Below are positions 36,231 to 48,639 of a DNA stretch of 64,000 bases, piece by piece. The DNA comes from Apostichopus japonicus (lineage: Eukaryota; Echinodermata; Holothuroidea; Aspidochirotida; Stichopodidae): positions 10,041,001 through 10,105,000 of the forward strand of contig NC_092561.1 of assembly GCF_037975245.1 (NCBI RefSeq), written 5' to 3'. The notes under the pieces are model-generated. The model did no database searches. It was not told the origin of the DNA and was given only the letters and a program-made list of their open reading frames with translations. A program made the position numbers and the translations under genes. Numbering within the stretch: the first letter of the stretch is position 1; each line of letters opens with the position of its first letter.

Positions 36231-39200
36231 ATGGCTTCTTCAGAACCGTCTCGATATGGTCTGTTTCTTGTATTTGCAATTTGTGCGATTGTTTCATTAT
36301 TAGCCTTGCTACTTTCGTCAGTTGCCATTGGTAGATCCTCAGCTAGTAAATTCACTGTTAACCCAGGTAAGATATTTCATATATGTTATTAGTCTTACAT
36401 CATTAACATTGCTTGAAGTGACAGTAATGCTTTAGCCCTTAACTGTTGATAAAAGGCACCACCACCATCAGCCATCAGCAGCTAGATAGGTTACTTATTA
36501 TTGCAACACGTACGTTATAAACATGGCATGGATAAACCATGATCCTTACGTCACTCAACTTGAGATTATATGACGTGGTCGTCCATAGAGTCTCTATATT
36601 GTTCCACGTAGATCCTCGGTTTAAAACTCGGGCAACACAGGTGAGTCACGTGGGAGTAGCAGACCTGACTGCGACAAACACGCTCTTAGTCTTTGAATGG
36701 ATCCATTAATCTTCAAATATTACCTCCTTGTTCCTTGTATGTCAATGATAGGTATACAAAACTCTTCAGAGCTTCTCGAGTTCGTTAGTATGGTGTGATT
36801 TTAATCTACCCATTTTGTCTCTTTTTTGTCTCCCTTCGTTTGTCTCTGTTTATTATTTAATCCTGGCACAAAACCAGTCAAATACACATATGAAACATAC
36901 ATCCGTTGTACTTGAATGAAAGCTATTTTTTTTCTCAAATTATCAATACCATATTCGTTTGCATGTTTATGTCTGCGATTTAACCTGTCTATATAGGAAC
37001 ATTGAAACAAGAAGATGACGATTACGTGTGGACATTTGCTGCAGGTCACTCTTGGCACGGATTCGAATACAGGTGGGTCCAGACAGAGATATGAGATAAA
37101 ACATCCAATAACCTTTAAACCAACGGGTTTTTTTTGGTATGATAGAGATCTTTCTGATGAGTAACTTCTCAAACAACCGAGAAATGTGTCGCTCCGTTTC
37201 AGCGATATCCGTTAGTGTTAATAACGTTGTGTCTAGAGGATGAATCACTTTGTGAACCTATGATGTCATAGTGTCACTCGAATCTGAAAACACATAATTT
37301 TTACAGTTTTCTTTACACGTTTCCAGAGTAGAATAATAGTGTTGACAATAAAACCAAGTTCATCATTTGGCCATGTGAAGAGTTCAAGACTTTAGATTTA
37401 ACATTTGCAAATTCCATCTCCATGTCATCAACGAATAAAAATGTAATAAATAAAAGTAAAACATAGAAAATGTGAAGAATATTTGTGGTTCGATGATGCC
37501 ATACTTTAGACTTGACCAAGCATTCAGCCTTGTGAGTGAAGGAATATTAAATCGTTGCGAGTAGAAATCTTCCGAGTAGAATCATATTTTTCGTAGCTGT
37601 TTGATATAGTTGTTCATGACAGGAATTTCAATCACGTAGACTAAATGATGAAGGTTGATTTTATAATTCCTGTCAGCATATCCAGGAGTATCATATTTCA
37701 GCTTGGTCACTTGCATAGACAAATATGACCAAAGTCAAAGTTCGTTTCGCAATGATTAAATCAATAGACAACAATAAGATCTTGTACAACTTCCGATACA
37801 AAGAAGCAAAGGTTATCTTCAGTCAGTTTCAAAGTTATCTTTTGCTTCTCTGATTACTGATGTCCTATACCCGCCACTTCCATGAACGCTAAAACCATCA
37901 CCGTGACGTCATCAGTCAGCATAAATGGCGAGGTATGAATATTGTCACATCTTTGGCTTATTACTGTTTTAGAAGTTTATAGCTATAACAAATATCAGTA
38001 AATTTGTTGCTCTGTGAACATTGAGAAGTGTTTACTTTTCTGCCCAGTAAGAAATAATAACATATATTAAGGGCTATACAGTACTGACAGTACTGAGCAG
38101 TTCATGGTTTAATTAGATGGAGAGAATTCGTTACTAATTAAGGCAATGTCGATGTATCATAATGAGAAACAAGAATAAACCTAAAGTGAACAGTTAGATT
38201 TCTGTTGAGTATAAGTTGAAAGGAATACGACACGCCACCAGTAACTGTTAATATTCTTCAATATTTCCCCTATATTTTAAAACAAACCATTCTCTTACAT
38301 ATTAATACTCACTTTGAGCGTATTTCAGAAGGCTACGGACCAAAGTTCAGTGATGCCATATGCCACTAGTTTGTTCAAATTGTTACCAGCTGGCGTGGGT
38401 AAGGGAAGACAGGGCAGAGGTTTATGGAACCCCTGTTGAATTCCCACATCACTGTTGTATAATTCAGTCAATGCATGTATTCAATCCTCACAAGAATACG
38501 GGTTCAGAAAGCCACATTGTGATTTTTTATTCTTGTCCGCAGGGATGAATCTACTGGTGAGTTGCGAGGATTTACGGTTGACCTCATCAATGCAGGTAAG
38601 TTGAAGCTAGATGCTTATAAATTCATGGAAAAACGGGATTACTTATTACAAAAGTGACGTTTTCATTACATAAGCTGCTCGATCAACAAAAAGTGACAAT
38701 TGAATCGGTACAATGCAATGTGTAAGACGATTCTCCATCATGTACGGAAAGTGACAAATCGATCCTGCTCAACTCAAATACTTTTATCCTCATAGAATCA
38801 GTGTATAAAATGAGCTCACAATAAGATATATATACAAAACACAAACTAGCATGTACCTGTATGATCATCGCATAGCGAATCATATCTAATAGATTCATAT
38901 AAATTCCCAAGGTTTAATAGAGAGAATAATTTCTTTTGCTTATCTCATGTCATAACATTAAAAGCTTTGACACATTAATTTGACGAGTTTTACCATCGAC
39001 GCCAACTGTGTATGTTACATTAAAAATTGTCTGACACATCTAAACGATTTACAACGGTCTCGCGTTGTCTTGTAAAAAGTGAACCACAAAGAATGTGTTT
39101 CTGTCGTCAAAACCCATCTTTTTCAACCCTAAACTACTGGGTACGTTTGTAACGTAACTTTTCCCATCACTTGACAATAATAGTATTGACTAAGATACAA

Positions 39201-42200
39201 TAGTTTCTTCCATAAGGGCCTTTGAGTCCCTTTGTCATAACAGGTATATAAAATGTGAACTATTAAGCGGATGACTACTCACACGTCAAACACTTAACAC
39301 ACACCCACCCACCACGCCTTACAGCAGACGTTAATAGCGTAGCCTAATTTTTCATATACGAATCGGAAACGACGTTGTACTTAATCTAACCCACTACTGA
39401 AGACGAAATCATTCATTTATAGCTTACGTAGTACATTCATATTTTAACTGAAAATCTGGTGATGAGAAGGGAATGCAATTTCGTGCAATTTTCTTATGTC
39501 CAAATTTCCTGTTGTTTCTCTAGTATGCCAGGAAGCGAACAAAAAGTGTGAAATTATTAGGGATCTGTATATCAACTGCTGGGATGCGAAAGCAGGAGGT
39601 CCTGCTCACGGTGGTACCGGTCTAATGGGAGGCTGGTACGACGGTTGCTCCGGTAAGATTTGGTACCATAAGGAACAAACTTATAAATATGCATGATCTT
39701 GACCTGTAGATTAGAAAAACTATATACTGGGATAGTTGGAACCCAGCCTTTCCTTATCTCATTTACATGGAACTAGTTTGCTTTAAAGCATTACATTTCG
39801 TAATGTCATGTTTTTGCCCCCATTCTCTCCCCCCCTCCCACCCCCAAAAAAAGTTGAGGCTGTGTGGACCCCAAACAGTGAAATGCACTGCCATGAAGAA
39901 ATTTCTGTGGCAAGTTACGTCTTACACGGCTATCGGTATTACACTCTGTAATATGTGAATTGAATACGTTTTAGAAAGATGAGATATTATCATAATTCGT
40001 CAGAGATTGCCATATATATAAGGTACCATACAGACTACAGGGACCAATACATATTTAGATATTAAAAACATACTAATAAGACATATGTAGGCCTATGTGG
40101 TATTATGACATGAAAGTAGCCACCATCTCACTATGCTGCCTATTAAGGCTACCATGCGGATGATTTGACCAACATATCTAAATGTTTTCATCCTCATTGA
40201 GAAAAAGACAAACTGAGGTTCTTGGGAGGATTTGGATAAAAAAAATTATCTTTTTCACTGAATAACATTTTTGGTTCCTTGCTTTAGCAAAAGGAACCTA
40301 TGCAGTCAGGTTGGCGTGTGTGTGTATGTGTGGGTGTGTATGTGTGTGTGTGCGTCTGTGACACTTGCTTTGGTACGCTCTATCTCAATAAGGGAATGCT
40401 GGATTGAGGCCAAACTTGGACTATAGATCCGCCATATGGAGAAGGTGTGCCCTATTGTTTTTGGTGCCCACAAAGGTCACCAAAGGTCAGTTATGATCCA
40501 AAAACCGAAAATATTAAAACTGCAATAACTCCCAGTGCCAATGTGCGACAAGGTTGCTATTTTGGGACAAGTTGTGAACTGGTTAGGGGAACATTTTCAA
40601 ACCTAACGGTCATGTGATCCGAGGTCACCAAAGGTCAATTAATGATAAAAAACTAGTATTTTTGCGATAACTTGAGAACGAAATGTCCGTTAGGGTTGGG
40701 AGTTGCTTCAATGTTATCCAATTGTCGACCCGCATCTGGGTGACCCTTGACCTCAATTTGACCTCTGGTGACCTTTACGTGTTTTTGAGGATTTTTACAG
40801 TTTGATGCTATTTTCAGATGTCAAAGGTACCTTCTGATCATAAATGTCAATAGATTGACCCGGTGTGACCTTTATGTGCGAAGTTATATGGGGTCAAAGT
40901 TTTTCGGTCGGAGTTAGGATGGTTGTACAGACATATCGTTTTGTTTTTTGGAATCAGGAGATTAAACTACATCTGAGACCAAGGTCAAGAGGTCAAAGGT
41001 CACATTAGAAAAAATGTGCTTATTTTGGGAGGAAACGAGCAAAAAAGAAAATGTTTGGTTTTGATGCTAGATTTGGATATCAAAGGTACCTTCCGATCAA
41101 AAATGTCAATAGGTTGACACCCGTGTGACCTTCGTGTGCGAAGTTATACAAGGTCAAAGTTAATTTTCAGACATTTAATGCAATAACTCCCAGATCCAAG
41201 ATGTGACATGGTTGATATTTTTGGACAAGTTGCAAATAGTATAGGGGAATATTTTCAAACTTAACGGTCATGTGATCCGAGGTCACCAAAGGTCAATTAA
41301 TTGTTAAAAACTAGTATTTTGGGGGGAGAAAATGGGCAAAGAAAAAAATGTTTGAATTTGTATAGTTTGATGCTCTATTTAGGTCTCATTGATCAAAAAT
41401 GTCAATAAGTTGACCCAAGGTGACCTTTGTATGTTAAGTTATTTGAGGTCAAAGTTAATTTTCAGACATTTAGTGTAATAACTTCCAGTGCCAATGTGTT
41501 ACACGGTTGATATTTTGGGAGTAGTTGCAAATGGTAAAGGGGAATATTTTCAAACTTAACGGTCATGTGATCCGAGGTCAACAAAGGTCAATTAATGATA
41601 AAAAACTAGTATTTTTGCGATAACTTGAGAAAAAATTGTCCGTTAGGGTTGGGAGTTGCTTCAATGTAATCCAATTGTCAACCCGCATCTGGATGACCCT
41701 TGACCTCAATTTGACCTCTGGTGACCTTTTCGTGTTTTGTGGATTTTTACAGTTTCGATGCTATTTTCAGATGTTAAAGGTACCTTCTGATCATAAATGT
41801 CAATGGGTTGACCCCCGTGTGTCCTTCGTGTGCGAAGTTATACGAGGTTAAAGTTAATTTTCAGACATTTAATGCAATAACTCCCAGTTCCAAGGTGTGA
41901 CACGGTTGATATTTTTGGATTAGTTGCAAATGGTATAGGGAAATAGTTTCAAACTTAACGGTCATGTGATACAAGGTCACCAAAGGTCAATTAATGATAA
42001 AAAACTAGTATTTTTGCGATAACTTGAGAAAAAATTGTCCGTTAGGGTTCGGAGTTGCTTCAATGTAATCCAATTGTCGACCCGCGTCTGGGTGACCCTT
42101 GACCTCAATTTGACCTCTGGTGACCTTTTCATGTTTTGTGGATTTTTACAGTTTCGATGCTACTTTCAGATGTTAAAGGTACCTTCTGATCATAAATGTC

Positions 42201-45200
42201 AATAGGTTGACCCCCGGATGAGCTTTGTGTGTGAAGTTATAGGAGGTCAAAGTTAATTTTCAGACATTTAATGCAATAACTCCCAGTGACAAGGTTGTTT
42301 TTTGGGACAAGTTGCGAATGGTATAGGGGAATATTTTCAAACTTAGCGGTCATGTGATCCAAGTTCACCAAAGGTCAGCTAATGTTAAAAAACTAGTATT
42401 TTGAGGGGAGAAAATGGGCAAAAAAAAATGTTTGAATTTGTACAGTTTTGATGCTCTATTTAGGTCTCACCGATCAAAAATGTCAATTGGTTGACCTCCG
42501 GGTGACCTTGTGTGTGTGAAGTTATGATACAAGTTCAAAGTTAATTTTTAGACATTTAATGCAATTAAATCCCAATGCCAAGGTGTGACATGGTTGATAT
42601 TTTGGGACAAGTAGTGAATGGGATGGTGGAACATTTTCAAACTTAAAGGTCATGTCATCTGAGGTCACCAATGTTATCATATCTGTTGACCCGCTTGTAG
42701 GTGACCTTATATTTCTTACATTTTCGAAGCCATATTTAGATCTCAAAACTGCCTTTTGATCAAAAATCCGATCACATTTTGTGATCACAAAAGTGTTGGC
42801 TATAGTGCTGGTTACTTTATGGGAACATGTAGGACCACAATTACTTGGACTATTTGAGCCCAATCTTGCTTGATAATATTATGTGTATTGTCATATACCC
42901 CAAGCAAGGAACCACAGTGCCCTTGGGCTCTTGTTCTAAAACGAGATCCCATTCGAATTTCTTTTTGTGTATTACAGCTTGGTCGCAGACAAGACAACGA
43001 CTTAACACTTTTAAGTTTAGTAAACCATACGTACAACAGCTTGCCGAAAAGATTACATTTTACACAGCTGATGCCGACAGTGATCTCGACTGGCGCGACC
43101 TCACTAACCGGACTGTGGCATTCTTGGACGGATGGCCAGCTAGCGAGGACTGTATTGTGCTCTACGACGAAATTAATGTAATTGTCATTTCAAATTATTG
43201 AGGTAACACTTGATTAGTATAGCCCATTGAAATAGTGAAGCTACAAGAAGCACGTATCTACTTTTCATTTCAGCCTTTACTGAATAATATCTTTGATACG
43301 GAAACTGTTTACATCAATAGCAATGGCACACAATGCAACACCGCAGAGAATATTCACAGCTAAGAAAGCATTTACATATATCATGTTTCAATCATACAAC
43401 AATAAGAAGATTATAATACTTAAGAAAGTAAAGCTTTTGGATAACTGCCTCATTTCATAACAAACCACCTACTGTGATTCACTAATTTGAGTAAAGGCGG
43501 GCATTAACCATTCAACACAGGTAACATTCACCGACCATATCTTAAGCTCGGCACGAGATATTAAGATGTGCTTTCAACTAATAGTGTTACAATGTCTGCC
43601 TCTGGACTATCTCTTTAAATGTTACTAAGGTCCAGAATCATAAACATTACATTCGTAATTGTCCTTTCATCCATCCATCAACTTGTAATTATTAGAAAGA
43701 AAGTGACAATGAGCCAATTTAGTGTAGTGTATAGTCAATAGTGTATTTTTAATGGTATGTAGTTGAACATATAAAATCATGTCTGAGTATCATTGATATT
43801 CTTAGAAGAGCTTTCCTGTGTCTGAAAGAAAACAATTAGACATTACGACAGATTCATTTCCTTCCCTTGACAATTCACCGTTACTGTATAATAGGGTTTT
43901 ATTTTTGTTAAATATATATTTCCCTTCAATTCGCAGGGATTTGACAAATCCAACGCTCGCCACTATCCTTCAATAGAAGAATTTATCGTTGGTATCAAAC
44001 AAAAAGAGGTATGAAACGTTACTTATATGTGAAACAGACAGTGTCGCGGGCTGATGGGACTGTGGGGTATGGGGTATGGGGTCGTGGGGTATGGGGTATG
44101 GGGTGGGGTCAATAGGTGTTAAGCCCCTGATTTGTTCTTTATATGTTTGACAACAGATTACAAAGAAATACTCTGATATGTTATAATTTAGTAAATACTC
44201 TGAAGCATTCGAGACATTTTACATATTTTAATGTGCATACACAGCCGATTCACAGAGAGATTACAGTAAATACTGTAAATCTTAAAGTTTTGAACCACAG
44301 TAAAAACAGGATTGTGCTGATAAAATATGATAAATCGGTAGCATGTGCTATTATGTTTACATGTAAGAACTGAGAATTATGTGTGATCCCGACAAAACTG
44401 GATTTGTTGGGATTAAACATATCCTCAGTTCTTACTGTAATCTTAATAGCACATGCTACCGATTTATAGCACGATCCAGTTCTTACTTCGGTACAAAACT
44501 AAGATTTACAGTAGTAACTGTGTTCTCTGTGTGTATCGGGTGGCGAACACTGAAATGCCAAATAGCAAAATCACGAGCACTCACAATTTTCCTTCAATTT
44601 CTGCTTAAAGATATCATTAAATAACTGTTGCGCTTCAAGTTTTATTTGCTTTTGCAATATTTTGGCAGGTTGATTGTGGATTCGCGGCGTTGTCTGAAAA
44701 ATTACAAAAGGAATTACATCATTTAACAACAGACGAATTGGACTACAAGTGTACTCTTTCTGCTCCGTCTATTATGATGAGAAAGGATAGCCAACTGGAC
44801 ACATGGTGGAATGAAGCATTTGATCGAATTCGAGCCAATGGGAAATACAGCGAGGTCTGTAGGGATCTCTACGAAGTACATGGTAGGTATTAAAATGTAA
44901 CATTAGACAGAATTTTAGTTTTGCTATCTCATATAGTCCAAGATAAATTAAGGAACAAGGACCTAAAAAGAGGAGGGAGAAAAAGAAGAAAAACAAGGAA
45001 GGTGCTGGTAATGCTTCTATTGCTGTTCCGGTTTTCAAGATATTCAACTTAATAAATATGCAAAATCTTAGGAACGCTCCTTTAACTGCTAAATTGATGA
45101 TGACGTCATTTTCTCATTGATGATAACATCATTGATGATAACATTAAAACAAATGTTTTCGTATTTAGTTTGATGTTACACCTGATAAAGTGACCTAATG

Positions 45201-45960
45201 GTATGTTTGCTAGTGTAAATAGACCAGCCACTTCCATTGTCGAGGCTTAGATGTTCAAAGGAACATTTTGTCAATAATTAAAAGCGATATTGAAGATAAG
45301 CTAGAATAATAGCAGTATCTTTCACCCATGTCAACAATATATCCAAAGAAATTTAGTTACCGTTTGACAGTTACGAAGTAAAGGTGCTTTGGGAAATGCT
45401 GAACTGCATGTGAAACATTTCTTTAATTGTACGATAATCAAATAAGTCTTGATATGAGCAACAACTGTTGTCTACCATTCTGGGACTGCTTCGAAATAAT
45501 CAATAAGTCTGACTGCTAATGGTATGTAAAGTAAAGCAAGAGTCAATGTTAGAGATATTGCTTTAAATGTATTTAAGAAGTTTCTCTTATAGTTGCTGCA
45601 AGGAGTATAGTATTTAGTTGCGAATATTTATAAGATAACCTAAAACTCAGGCTGATTTGCATTTGTACTTATCAAAACGTGTTGCATATTCCACCATATG
45701 CCTATGAAGTTTGATATACCTATTATGGAGTTTGTTTCCTTTTTCTCAATGAACGATATTTCCTCGGTCTAATACAAATATGCATTAGGAAATGATATGT
45801 CCGGTAAGTAGCTGGGATATTCCGTTGGGCTTAATTCGAAATACGTACTAGTTAGGACTATGTGCATCTTATTTGAGCATGACATATCCTATTGAACATG
45901 TTATCATTGAGGGAACGATTAAGTCATCGCCATCGTCGTCTTCATCGTTGCCGTCGTCAT

Positions 45961-45998
<38 letters not shown>

Positions 45999-46330
45999 TC
46001 GCCATCGTCAATGTCATCTTCATCTTCATCTTCATCTCCACCGTCGTCATCGTCATCGCCAATCATTGTTATGGTAATCGTCTCTTCATAGCGTTGATCG
46101 TCACCACATTTTCCGTTCTCGTTATCGATATTATCTTTGGCATTCGAATATGTGTTGATTCGTTCTACCTTTCATGCCACCATTCTAGTATCACAACGGA
46201 TTTAATCACATGAGAATCGAAGTTCGATAATTAAACGCGAAACAGTTCTTCAAATCGTCACATGTTTTCTTACTTTGCAACAGATTTTAAACGTGCACAG
46301 GGAACACCATCGAAATGTCTGGATTCTTAA
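36231..46330 (+). CDS. gene B: type II membrane-anchored solute-binding-domain (SBP_bac_3) protein, 8 exons
   Basis: Exons: 36,231-36,366, 36,997-37,072, 38,543-38,595, 39,524-39,652, 42,978-43,177, 43,937-44,008, 44,669-44,882, 46,284-46,330; phases 1,2,1,1,0,0,1; 308 aa. Residues 9-33 are one hydrophobic segment after a very short N terminus (signal anchor), so the rest should be extracellular. Then come the solute-binding family 3 hallmarks: GELRGFTVDLINAVCQEA (lobe 1 strand-helix), TRQRLNTFKFSKPY (the RxxxxFSxPY element), DLTNRTVAFLDGW (hinge), FIVGIKQKEVDCGF, and the C-terminal DTWWNEAFDRIRANGKYSEV. The family binds amino acids or similar small polar solutes; the ligand here is unknown. 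Cysteines flank most elements and suggest disulfides. There is no pore segment, so it is not an ionotropic receptor. Exon 7 could read through its donor to an early stop. Introns 4, 6 and 7 hold repeats. Confidence 0.8.
37290..37560. repeat. diverged repeat shared with the outer ends of both arms
   Basis: AGTGTTGACAATAAAACC ... ATCATTTGGCCATGTGAAGAG ... AACATTTGCAAATTCCATCT parallels AGTGTTAACAATAATACC ... ATCATTGGATCATGTAAAGAG ... AACGTTTGTAAAAATCCATC at 63,415-63,500 and the inverted copy at 19,700-19,780. It lies in intron 2 of gene B. Confidence 0.5.
40312..40358. repeat. GT-dinucleotide microsatellite
   Basis: An interrupted GTGTGT run immediately before the satellite-like array in intron 4 of gene B. 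Confidence 0.8.
40370..42760. repeat. AGGTCA-rich satellite-like array in intron 4 of gene B
   Basis: Diverged units of about 300 and 400 bp alternate. The marker GCAATAACTCCCAG recurs near 40,522, 41,180, 41,872 and 42,273, with variants near 41,485 and 42,560. GTCCGTTAGGGTT recurs near 40,687, 41,638 and 42,036. Each unit holds repeated TGACCT/AGGTCA hexamers, including AGGTCACCAAAGGTCA. No coding potential was seen. Confidence 0.8.
44268..44515. mobile_element. foldback MITE in intron 6 of gene B
   Basis: Long inverted arms (AAATCGGTAGCATGTGCTAT / ATAGCACATGCTACCGATTT, TAAGAACTGAG / CTCAGTTCTTA) lie around a short loop with GTGATCCCGACAAAACTGG. The copy in arm 1 shows that it predates the inverted duplication. 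Confidence 0.75.
45925..46065. repeat. TCG/TCA trinucleotide tract in intron 7 of gene B
   Basis: Runs of CATCGTCGTCG and CTTCATCTTCAT give spurious poly-Ser, poly-Asp and Arg/His ORFs in several frames. It lies about 220 bp before exon 8. Confidence 0.85.
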
Positions 46331-48309
46331 CGTGATATCAGAAGAAGTCCTGACGTCACGCCAGTGAAACAAGTTGTGTTTGGTGCATTCAGTTGTCTAC
46401 TTAGGTTTTCTTGCTTTTACACTTTTGTGTAATTGATATCTTAAATATCAAAAATATTAGAGTGATAAATTGAAATCCAGTTTGAAATTTTACGCTTCCA
46501 TCGTTTCATGCTCTTTAAAAAAAATCATTATAAATTTTTTTACAATGAAGTTAAAATAACAATAACAAATCTATGTATGATTCGAATACTTTACTTGAAG
46601 TATATCATTTTGAAAGAAACAGTGTATGGTTCCCACAATATATGAATGTATTTATTATTTTACGAATTAACACTACGATATTGGATACGGTATTTCATTG
46701 CACTCTATGTTTAAATCCTTGCAATATGCATTTTTTAAATGATTTATTTTACTATAGGATCTCCGTTATGTGCACCAGTGTGAATCAGTTGAAATGATCT
46801 CTGTTCCCTATCGATAAAGCCAGATTGTGGGAGCAAACTTCAAGTATCGAAGGATAGGCCGTAAGAATTTGTGGCTCTCACAGGTTACTCTCAAGGTTGA
46901 AACCCCGCCCATGTATAGACTTAGCTAACCTAAAGTTGGTGTCATTCACTGTGTGACACATGTTAATGTAAGTTTAGAGTTTAACAGACTTATACCGTCT
47001 TGCATATTTCCTTATATAAAAAACAAGCTTTTCTACCCCAAAAAATGTCAACAATTATTTCCTGTGTCATACCAAGGCATTGCGGCAAATTCTCATGCAA
47101 ATATACGACTGTCTTTAACTAGTACACTTGGAGATGCAGCTGTGTTGTATAAAATACAACATCTGTACTGAAATATAGTAAGCCTCTTTAAACTGTAGCC
47201 GGTCGGCTATTCAACGGATTATCCGTTTTTTATAGTTTTCTTTTATCACTTAGCCAAATTCAGTTACCCTGGCATGAACTTCAACAAAACAGTGTTTGCT
47301 GACTATTGCGTACGAATTGCCACGGTGCCTTATCTGTGCTACAAAGGGCATGTATTTTATACAGTTAAAGGTTAAAGGGTCAATTTAGAATATAACAGAA
47401 AAGGGATAGAATTGAAAGGAATATAATTCGCATGGATAACTGACAAATGGACGAATAAATATGAACCTCTGACTACATGAATATCTGCAATTATTTCTAT
47501 TTCATTTTGCTTAATTTTGTTTTCGGTTGTGGTGGGGTGGGGTGGGGGTGGGTTGGGACGGGAGAGGAGAGGAGAGGAGAGGAAGGGGTAGATTAAAACC
47601 TTTGGCAAAGGCCAATAATGTTAAATTGCTCTTATGTGCCATGAACATTCTAAATGTTCGGCTGAACATCGCAGTTCTGAGAATCTGAGTAATATAATGT
47701 CACCTGCCCGTGGTCGGAGGGTGTGCGTACGGGGAGGGAGGTGTCGAATCTTACCAATGACTTAACGGCGTGAACTTTAATGAAAATACCGACGACTCGA
47801 TTTGATAGCCAAACTAATGAAACGTTGATCGTTACGACTTATTTGAAATGATATTAAAATTGTGAAAGAAAAACAATATTTCCATTATTTATAACTGACA
47901 TTATATATTTCATCACCCATGATTGGCGTGAATGTTCAACTATAGGCTGCGACAATCCGATTCAAAACGACTAGACTTCTGTCAGTATCACAATACGTTT
48001 GAAACCTAGAGATCGGATGATTGAAAGAAGCCTAAATATCAACACGAGTATTCACATTAGATTGAAATTCGCGTCCTGATATTTCAAAGTAAGCGAATTG
48101 ACGAAATAGAGAACACTCTAATAACGAAGGAATATGAGACTAATGACTTCAAGAAAAGAGTAGACGCCCTGAAGACTGCACTGGTTTCAAACTGGAACGC
48201 ATGTCAAGACGAAATAACACTAGCATTGTTGGGATTCAGACGTCACCTAACGAGGATTGTGAGGATATTTTCACGTCATTAGTTCTACCTAACTTTTAAA
48301 TAAAACAAA

Positions 48310-48460
48310 ACTGTTATCCACTAAAGTGCCTGTGTAAGAGAAAGTGTAAAAGTAAGAGTGCCTGACGTTTCGATCTTAGGATTTTCTTCAGAGGCTGAAT
48401 GACAAGTTACAATAACAGAAGGGACAAATACACACATAATACAGACAGGTTAATGAGCAG
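48310..48460 (-). mobile_element. copy of the 6-kb short retroelement, arm 2
   Basis: TATCCACTAAAGTGCCTG ... CCTGACGTTTCGATC ... TTCTTCAGAGGCTGAATG ... AATACAGACAGGTTAA matches the element at 6,014-6,182 in the same orientation. Confidence 0.6.
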
Positions 48461-48639
48461 GGTGAACACAAAAGAGAAAGATGTAAGAGGATTTGCAGAC
48501 CCTACCTAATTTTTCTCAGATTTTGGGCAAGGACGGCGACGATCTCACTTACAACGTTAGTTTCTTTCAGAGATGAAGACTTTTACAGTAGTCTATGTAC
48601 TTTCAGGTAACTGTTTTCCGGCATTATGTTTAGATGATC

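Larger units (their letters stand above)
35804..43849. other. unique spacer between the inverted arms
   Basis: About 8 kb without an inverted counterpart. It holds the 5' flank and exons 1-5 of gene B, a diverged repeat at 37,290-37,560, a GT-dinucleotide tract (40,312-40,358) and a satellite-like array (40,370-42,760). Confidence 0.8.

Noticed and set aside
36801-37248. Minus-strand ORFs of 93-123 codons over gene B exon 2
   Set aside because: Shadows of the plus-strand exon and surrounding intron; the plus frame carries the family motif DDYVWTFAAGH.
45869-46091. Poly-Asp, poly-Ser and Arg/His ORFs
   Set aside because: Trinucleotide microsatellite within intron 7 of gene B, of different length in arm 1.
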